DNA from: an uncultured Lachnospiraceae bacterium
GTDB lineage: Bacteria; Bacillota; Clostridia; Lachnospirales; Lachnospiraceae
Assembly (NCBI GenBank): GCA_946633495.1
Contig: CAMPAX010000017.1
Location: forward strand, 1-20,565
Direction: 5' to 3'
DNA: 20,565 nucleotides
Shown in pieces: positions 15,506-20,565 of this stretch. Position 1 is the first letter of the stretch, and each line of letters opens with the position of its first letter. The translations under genes and the position numbers were made by a program. The notes under the pieces are model-generated. The model saw only the letters and a program-made list of their open reading frames with translations. It was not told the DNA's origin and searched no databases.

Positions 15506-15541
15506 ATTGTATCATATCGGGGAACTTTTTACATTATACCA
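15506..15541 (-). promoter_or_regulatory. Tandem extended -10 promoters of the helicase operon
   Basis: Minus-strand TGGTATAAT (15541-15533) and TGATACAAT (15514-15506) each carry the extended -10 TGn, 27 bp apart. Neither has a good -35 at 17 bp. Transcripts would have leaders of roughly 60 to 90 bases before ATG 15436. Confidence 0.55.
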
Positions 15542-15571
15542 GGAATATAAACTCTGTTTTCCGGATCGATC

Positions 15572-15615
15572 AAAAAAGTTCCCCGGCCGCCGGAGGATCC
15601 GACGAACGGGGAACT
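15572..15615 (-). terminator. Rho-independent terminator of the GH16 gene
   Basis: AGTTCCCCG and CGGGGAACT (15577-15585 and 15607-15615) form a 9-bp stem with a second stem inside. On the minus strand six T residues follow. It lies 38 bases after the GH16 stop (15653) and isolates that gene from the helicase operon. T-runs are also present on the plus side, so it may be bidirectional. Confidence 0.88.
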
Positions 15616-15652
15616 CTGTTTTTTATCTGTTTTTTTCGCTAAGCGACGAGGC

Positions 15653-18600
15653 TTACGGATTGGTGCACCAGCCGGCTTTGTCAAAGTTGTATACTTTGCC
15701 GTTGATCTTGTAAGATGCGTTGATCGCATACCACCTGGAATTACCAAACCACCATTTTCCTGTCTTGGCATCCCTGGTCCACTTGTAAGCAGACTCATCT
15801 GTCCATGAACCATCTTTGTTCAGCCAGTAGATCTTCTTGCCGCTCTTTACGAATTCTTCAGTTGCCATCACGCCGTTTGCATCGAAGAAGTAATAGGTAC
15901 CCTTTACTTTCTTCCATCCGGTTGCCATAGCGCCTGATGTGTTGAAGAAGTACCATTTCCTGCTGATCTGTCTCCAGCCGGTTACCATAGCACCGGTCTT
16001 CGGGTTCATGAAATACCACTTGCCGTCGGACTGTCTCCAGCCTGTCAGCATAACGCCCTTCTTGTTGAATACATACCACTTGCCTGCGATCTTCTGCCAT
16101 CCGGTCACAAGATTGCCTTCAGCGTCATGATATACCCACTTGCCGTCATCAAGCTGTTCCCAGTCATCTGTGATTACTTCCGCTTCTTCCTCCAGCGGAT
16201 TGCCGTCAGCATCAGTTTCTACCAGTTCGAAGTCATCCATGTATACATGATGTACTTCTGTGATCCTGTCGCCAATGGTTCCGAGAGCTACACTGAGAAG
16301 TGCATTCGTATCGGTTTCATTCTTCATCTGGAAGAAGAGTTCGAACTCTGTCCATCCGCTTACCAGATCGATGTTGTTATCACCGGAATATACATTCCAG
16401 TTTCCGTCTTGGGCTCCGTCTCTCTGTATTACCACGCTGATGGTACGATCTACGGTTGCTTTTGCCTTATAGGTCAGCTTATAGTAGCTGTCCTTCTTCA
16501 GTGTGATACCCCGCTGCTTCAGCTGGATATTCCAGTCTGCATCACCGGAATCCTTGATGTCTGCATCCAGTGCAGTGTCGTTGCCTTCCTTCTGAGAATC
16601 TACACCGAAGGTTGCATCGCCCCCACCATAAACACCCGTCTCATAACCTGCAAGTCCGGAATTGAAGGATCCGTTCTTGATCATAGCGGATTCTACAACT
16701 GCTACATTGTCCAGATAATAGGTGCCCGGTTTTGTGAACCTGAACTCTACGTAAGACTGATTTCTTGTGAGATTCTTCTTGTTGTTATAGCTAAATGCAA
16801 AGTGATTCTTCTCTGCTGTGATCTCAGGCTTATACTCTTTTCCGCCGACAACCGCAACCATTCCGTTTGCCGGCGCATCCGGTGAGTATGCGTCAAAACT
16901 GAACTCATACTGACCCTTTGCGATGGGAGCCAGCTCGCTCTGTGTAACAACCACCGGATTGGTCTTTGAGGTTCCTGCCGGAGCTTCTACAAGAACACAA
17001 AGTTCTCTTCGCCGCTCGCCTTCAACAAAGTTATTTGTTACGGATACACAATCAGCATCCTCATCTTCAATCTCCCAGTAACCAAGGCGTCCGTCGCCCT
17101 GATCAAAGGAACCGTTGTAAACATAGTTTCCGTCTGCTCCCACCGACTTCTGGAATTCGTCGATGATCTCCTCACCGCCTACATGCTTAATGGATACATT
17201 TCCGATATGTACGGTTGCAGTGGAGCCCTGATTACCAAGGTTAAACTCAACACTGCCGTTGGCGTCTGTCTTGTGCCCCATGGTAAATTTGTGTGTGTAT
17301 GTGGTCTTTTTCGTTGTAAGTTCTACAGTTGTGTCATTGAAGTAACGTGTCCAGTTGTTGTCCGGGCCTTCCACCTCCACGATCATGGTTCTTGCTTCAT
17401 CTGCCCATGCATCATAAGAAAGTTCGTATTCCCAGCCCTTGATCATCGGAACACCGCCCTGCTTCAGCTGAGCACTGTAATCCACGGTTCCGACCTCTGC
17501 CTGAGAGATATGGATCGCATCAGCGGAACGGGTATAGGCCGATTCCTTGTTCTCTGTTTCCAGATGCAGCTCAAAGTTGTCATCCCTGGAATCCATTTCC
17601 TTCAGATCTTCTGCAAAGGTACCGTTTACTACATAGTTTCCATTTGCGTCTGCTTCTCTGAAAGTTGCTTCATGAACCGGAGCTACCGCTTCTGCTTCCA
17701 TAGCCGCATATACTTCCGGCGCCTTCTGATATACACGAACATAGTCGATATCGAAGGACTGATTCTCCATATCTTCTACTACTTCCTGATCCGGATATCC
17801 AACCCAGCTTCCGCCGACTGCCAGGTTCAGGATCACGTAGAAATCCTGATCGAAAGGTGCCGGATAGGTCAGTTTGGTTTCCTCGTTCTTACCGGAGTGC
17901 CAGTCATTGGTAGAACCGACTTCCTCGCCATCCACATACCAGGTGATGAGGCCCGGCTCCCAGTCCACTGCAAATACATGGTAATCATCGAAGAATGCAT
18001 CCTCTTCCTTCTGCATCTTCACCTGATTTTCCTTATGGGTTGCAACATCGTAGCCGTAATGGATGGTGTGATAGGAAAGGGAGGTATCCTGTCCCTTAAC
18101 CTCCATGATATCCACCTCACCGCACTTGGGCCACTGGCCGTAATTTCCTTCGTCCGTTGCCATCAGCCAAAATGCCGGGAGATAGCCCTTTCCTTCAGGA
18201 ACACGTGCTCTTGCTTCGAAATAACCATAGGTGAAATCATGCTTATTCTGCGTATTGATACGTCCGGAGGTATAGGTGTAATCTTTCATTACATCCACCT
18301 CATCTCCCCCGGAGCTCTGTGCTGTAAGATCCACCAGAGATACCCTGGTAAGTCTGACATTTGTAAGTGCACTGAGTCCCTCGCCCCTGGCGGCAAAGTT
18401 ACCCAGGTTTACCTGTGCTGCCGCTCCGCCTTCCAGACATTCACCCATGGTGAACGTGACGGTGCAATCAGTCGGTTCTGTTCCGATGACGAATTCATTG
18501 CTGCCAAAGGATCCCCACGGTTCATAGGACTGTCCGATATTCAGCGCGATCATTCTTTCTTCGTCCGCCTCTGCTGTCACGGTGTACTCATATTCGTGCC

Positions 18601-19549
18601 CTTCCACCAGAGTAAGACCCGCTTTCTGGAACTGTACATCCCAGGGATTTTCGCCGATGTTGGTCAGCGCTATGGATGCCGTTCCATCGGCCACAACAGC
18701 GCCTCCACCGCTCCAGCTATCATCGAAGGAATCGATCACAGTTGCTGAGGAACCGCTTCCTTCCGTCAGATCGATCAGTGTTGCGTCCCATAATTCAACC
18801 GTTGTCAGTGCGCTGAGTCCCTCGCCCCTGGCAGCGAAATTCCCCAGATTCACCTGAGCTGCCGCCCCGCCTTCCAGGCACTCACCCATGGTGAACTCGA
18901 TACTGCACTCCGTCTCCTCAGTTCCGATGATGAACTCGTTGCTTCCGAAGGAGCCCCATGGTTCATAGGACTGACCCACATTCAGAGCGATCATTCTCTC
19001 TTCGCCCGCTTTTGCTTTTACGGTGAATTTGTATTGATGACCCTGTGTCAGGGTAAGACCCGCTTTCTGGAACTGTACATCCCAGGGATTTTCGCCGATG
19101 TTGGTCAGCGCTATGGATGCCGTTCCATCGGCAACAACAGCGCCTCCACCGCTCCAGGTATCGTCGATGCCATTTCCATCAAAAACATCCACAACACCTC
19201 CGGCCTTCTTCTCTGCCTTCGGGTAGATCGAGAGAACACCATCCTTAACTTCGATATTTCCCTCATCCAGTTTTGTGTAACGCTGAAGCTCGGCATTTAC
19301 CCATCCGGGCTCATGCTGCTCCACGTTCCAATCCTCTGTGTTCAGTGTGTCTCCGTCAAACTCATCATGCCAGATAAGGCTGTAGCCTTCGTCCTTCTTT
19401 GCGTCTCTTATTTCCTGCTCCGACAGATGCGGAATCCCCTCCGTCTCTGCAAACGCCGGAATAGCCGGAACTGCAAGAGGCGCAACCATCGACATGGACA
19501 CTGCCATAGCGAAAGCGCGCTTCGCAAACGTCTGTTTTCCTTTTGTCAT
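15653..19549 (-). CDS. Secreted multidomain GH16 beta-glucanase with split catalytic domain and cell-wall-binding repeats
   Basis: The protein has 1298 residues. A signal peptide ends near AFA-ET (residue 34). A GH16 domain begins with YSLIWHDEFDGDTLN (about 56) and runs to LSIYP (about 110). It is then interrupted by two near-identical 147-residue carbohydrate-binding-like modules (about 117-410), and resumes at YTYTSGRINT (425) to about 610. The catalytic motif GEVDIMEV gives nucleophile E478, D480 and acid/base E483, the laminarinase/lichenase form E-x-D-x-x-E. Three more jelly-roll-type binding modules follow (about 635-790, 808-951, 956-1110). Residues 1126-1298 are repeats of the GW...GKWYYF type found in choline/cell-wall-binding tails, which would hold the enzyme on the cell surface. 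It likely cleaves beta-1,3 or beta-1,3-1,4 glucans. Start ATG 19549 has AAGGAG 8 bases upstream. A divergent AraC gene is the probable regulator. Confidence 0.93.
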   Translation of the reverse strand: MTKGKQTFAKRAFAMAVSMSMVAPLAVPAIPAFAETEGIPHLSEQEIRDAKKDEGYSLIWHDEFDGDTLNTEDWNVEQHEPGWVNAELQRYTKLDEGNIEVKDGVLSIYPKAEKKAGGVVDVFDGNGIDDTWSGGGAVVADGTASIALTNIGENPWDVQFQKAGLTLTQGHQYKFTVKAKAGEERMIALNVGQSYEPWGSFGSNEFIIGTEETECSIEFTMGECLEGGAAAQVNLGNFAARGEGLSALTTVELWDATLIDLTEGSGSSATVIDSFDDSWSGGGAVVADGTASIALTNIGENPWDVQFQKAGLTLVEGHEYEYTVTAEADEERMIALNIGQSYEPWGSFGSNEFVIGTEPTDCTVTFTMGECLEGGAAAQVNLGNFAARGEGLSALTNVRLTRVSLVDLTAQSSGGDEVDVMKDYTYTSGRINTQNKHDFTYGYFEARARVPEGKGYLPAFWLMATDEGNYGQWPKCGEVDIMEVKGQDTSLSYHTIHYGYDVATHKENQVKMQKEEDAFFDDYHVFAVDWEPGLITWYVDGEEVGSTNDWHSGKNEETKLTYPAPFDQDFYVILNLAVGGSWVGYPDQEVVEDMENQSFDIDYVRVYQKAPEVYAAMEAEAVAPVHEATFREADANGNYVVNGTFAEDLKEMDSRDDNFELHLETENKESAYTRSADAIHISQAEVGTVDYSAQLKQGGVPMIKGWEYELSYDAWADEARTMIVEVEGPDNNWTRYFNDTTVELTTKKTTYTHKFTMGHKTDANGSVEFNLGNQGSTATVHIGNVSIKHVGGEEIIDEFQKSVGADGNYVYNGSFDQGDGRLGYWEIEDEDADCVSVTNNFVEGERRRELCVLVEAPAGTSKTNPVVVTQSELAPIAKGQYEFSFDAYSPDAPANGMVAVVGGKEYKPEITAEKNHFAFSYNNKKNLTRNQSYVEFRFTKPGTYYLDNVAVVESAMIKNGSFNSGLAGYETGVYGGGDATFGVDSQKEGNDTALDADIKDSGDADWNIQLKQRGITLKKDSYYKLTYKAKATVDRTISVVIQRDGAQDGNWNVYSGDNNIDLVSGWTEFELFFQMKNETDTNALLSVALGTIGDRITEVHHVYMDDFELVETDADGNPLEEEAEVITDDWEQLDDGKWVYHDAEGNLVTGWQKIAGKWYVFNKKGVMLTGWRQSDGKWYFMNPKTGAMVTGWRQISRKWYFFNTSGAMATGWKKVKGTYYFFDANGVMATEEFVKSGKKIYWLNKDGSWTDESAYKWTRDAKTGKWWFGNSRWYAINASYKINGKVYNFDKAGWCTNP
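18299..19201 (-). repeat. Tandemly duplicated binding-module cassette inside the GH16 gene
   Basis: Two copies of a 441-bp (147-codon) unit lie one after the other within the catalytic-domain coding sequence. The stretch 18612-18716 matches 19053-19157 at 104 of 105 bases. Flanking parts of the units are more diverged, for example in the segments following 18367 and 18808. Confidence 0.9.
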
Positions 19550-19557
19550 ATCAACGA

Positions 19558-19563
19558 CTCCTT
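19558..19563 (-). promoter_or_regulatory. Ribosome binding site of the GH16 gene
   Basis: AAGGAG on the minus strand stands 8 bases before ATG 19549. The frame stays open for 45 more codons upstream, but this site and the signal peptide fix the start here. Confidence 0.8.
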
Positions 19564-19636
19564 TCCTATTTAATTTCTTTGCACAAAAGCTGTTTTCAAT
19601 ATATAAAAATGTGCCTTTTGACGTATATCTTTTTTG

Positions 19637-19665
19637 TTGTTTCTTTGTCGTTTTTATGCTACAAT
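19637..19665 (+). promoter_or_regulatory. Promoter of the AraC-type regulator
   Basis: TTGTTT (19637-19642) and TACAAT (19660-19665) are 17 bp apart. Transcription would start near 19672, leaving a leader of about 118 bases. The divergent GH16 promoter must lie in the same 240-bp AT-rich spacer, but I see no clear match for it. Confidence 0.55.
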
Positions 19666-19789
19666 CGTAAGTAATTCCAAACAATCGGTGCTTAATAAAA
19701 GCTTATTTTCTATACAAATCGCATAAAATATAAAGACATGCAGAAATGAGAAGGGCAAGGCTGTTTTTCGGATAAGAAGGGAGTCTATC

Positions 19790-20536
19790 ATGCAATACAA
19801 CAACGACCTTTTTTACAGAGAATTTGTACAACGGGAGGACGAATTTTTCCGCGCTCCCTATAACCCTGAGATCGAATTCTACAGCAGCATCAAAGCCGGC
19901 GACGTGGAGCGTGTCCGTGAACTCTGCAAAGATCCTCTGGTGGATAAGCCCGGTCTCGGCCGGCTGTCCGAGGATCCGCTGCAGAACCTGAAATTTCATT
20001 TTGTCATTACCACCGCTCTGGTAGCCCGCTACTGCATTCAGGGCGGCATGGAGCTCTCCGCAGCTTACGGTCTCAGCGACTATTTCATTCAGAAAGCCGA
20101 CAAATGCCGCCGTACGGAGGAGATCTCCATGCTGCATCCGAAAATGTGTCTCGAGTACGCAAGCCGAATGCGGGATCTACGCAAAAACGCGATCTGTTCC
20201 ATACAGATCGCGCAATGCCTGGATTATATTTACAGTCACCTGCATGCCCGGATCACGGTGCATGACCTGGCGGAGCATGTCCATCTGAACGAGAGTTATC
20301 TCTCACGCCTGTTCAAAAAGGAAGTGGGCACCACCATCAGCGAGTACATCCGCCGTCAGAAACTGGAAACCGCAAAGAATATGCTGGTATATTCCGACTA
20401 CCGCCCGGCGGAGATCGCATCCATCCTCTCCTTCCCGAGCCAGAGTTATTTTACGGAGATTTTTCATAAATACACGGGGCTTACTCCCGTCGATTACCGG
20501 AAAGAGAATTTCCGAAAGAGTATGCAGGACTCATGA
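19790..20536 (+). CDS. AraC-family transcriptional regulator
   Basis: The protein has 248 residues. An N-terminal helical domain of about 135 residues (with QNLKFHFVITTALVARYC and GGMELSAAYGLSD) is of the type seen in many Firmicutes AraC proteins; it is not the cupin-like arabinose-binding fold. The C-terminal AraC DNA-binding domain spans about 140-240: first helix-turn-helix ITVHDLAEHVHLNESYLSRLFK (155-176), then EIASILSFPSQSYFTEIFHKYTGLTP for the second. The ATG at 19790 follows GGGAG at 6 bases. It is divergent from the GH16 gene across 240 bp, the usual layout for a local carbohydrate-responsive activator. The inducer is unknown. Another regulated gene may lie to the right of the window. 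Confidence 0.93.
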   Translation: MQYNNDLFYREFVQREDEFFRAPYNPEIEFYSSIKAGDVERVRELCKDPLVDKPGLGRLSEDPLQNLKFHFVITTALVARYCIQGGMELSAAYGLSDYFIQKADKCRRTEEISMLHPKMCLEYASRMRDLRKNAICSIQIAQCLDYIYSHLHARITVHDLAEHVHLNESYLSRLFKKEVGTTISEYIRRQKLETAKNMLVYSDYRPAEIASILSFPSQSYFTEIFHKYTGLTPVDYRKENFRKSMQDS

Positions 20537-20565
20537 CGGGGTTCGTCAGTTCCAGCTTCGGATCA

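Larger units (their letters stand above)
19550..19789. other. Divergent AT-rich intergenic control region
   Basis: The 240 bp hold the AraC promoter and the GH16 and AraC ribosome binding sites. A pseudo-palindrome CAAAAGCTGTTTTC at 19584-19597 is too imperfect to call a cre site. Confidence 0.6.

Noticed and set aside
9558..15541. Helicase operon as part of an integrated conjugative element or prophage
   Set aside because: No integrase, relaxase, attachment repeat or phage structural gene occurs in the window. The ends lie beside metK and a GH16 gene; a larger element beyond the window cannot be excluded.
15437..15652. Remnant of a methylase domain upstream of the helicase
   Set aside because: Only promoters and the GH16 terminator are found. 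No DPPY/NPPY-type motif or interrupted frame is visible.
17183..18748. 521-codon open frame on the plus strand opposite the GH16 gene
   Set aside because: It is a shadow of the GH16 coding sequence: no ribosome binding site, Cys/Ile/His-rich unnatural composition and no domain pattern.
19584..19597. Catabolite-responsive (cre) element upstream of the GH16 gene
   Set aside because: The pseudo-palindrome lacks the central CG and correct spacing of the cre consensus.

Overview
The window looks like chromosomal DNA from a low-to-mid GC Gram-positive gut-type anaerobe, most likely a member of the Clostridia near Lachnospiraceae. This is inferred from strong GGAGG ribosome binding sites, a lipobox lipoprotein, a secreted GH16 glucanase ending in cell-wall-binding repeats, and Clostridia-like protein families. 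No integrase, transposase, tRNA, rRNA or CRISPR array is visible. All genes lie on the minus strand except a HIT-family gene and an AraC-type regulator.

Layout from left to right. (1) Positions 1-2994 hold a minus-strand operon of a kleisin-like protein, a small winged-helix-like (DUF6063-type) protein and the first 96 codons of an SMC-like ATPase. I read it as a Wadjet/MksBEF-like condensin system (JetA-JetB-JetC order) that runs off the left edge. (2) Positions 3083-3683 hold a plus-strand HIT hydrolase gene with its own promoter and terminator. (3) Positions 3754-7873 hold an OmpR-type response regulator, a HAMP sensor kinase and a large lipoprotein, probably one envelope-sensing module. 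Between kinase and lipoprotein genes lies a 330-bp non-coding stretch with a 17-bp tandem repeat and nested palindromes. (4) metK, S-adenosylmethionine synthetase, lies at 8135-9322. (5) Positions 9558-15541 hold an operon of a SNF2-type helicase related to the helicase half of DarB-like mobile-element proteins, a MoxR-type AAA+ ATPase, and a zinc-metallopeptidase-like/vWA protein. (6) Positions 15572-19549 hold a 1298-residue secreted GH16 enzyme whose catalytic domain is split by two duplicated carbohydrate-binding-like modules. (7) Positions 19637-20536 hold a divergent AraC regulator that probably controls it.

The best candidate for an undescribed system is the helicase-MoxR-vWA operon. 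It joins a DNA translocase of mobile-element ancestry with a AAA+/vWA chaperone pair, and no methylase, nuclease or integrase is seen beside it. A DNA-handling or genome-conflict role is inferred from families and context, not shown. The Wadjet-like operon about 6.5 kb away, across housekeeping genes, is a second DNA-surveillance candidate. Three minus-strand transcription units (Wadjet-like, metK, helicase) share the exact extended -10 sequence TGATACAAT.
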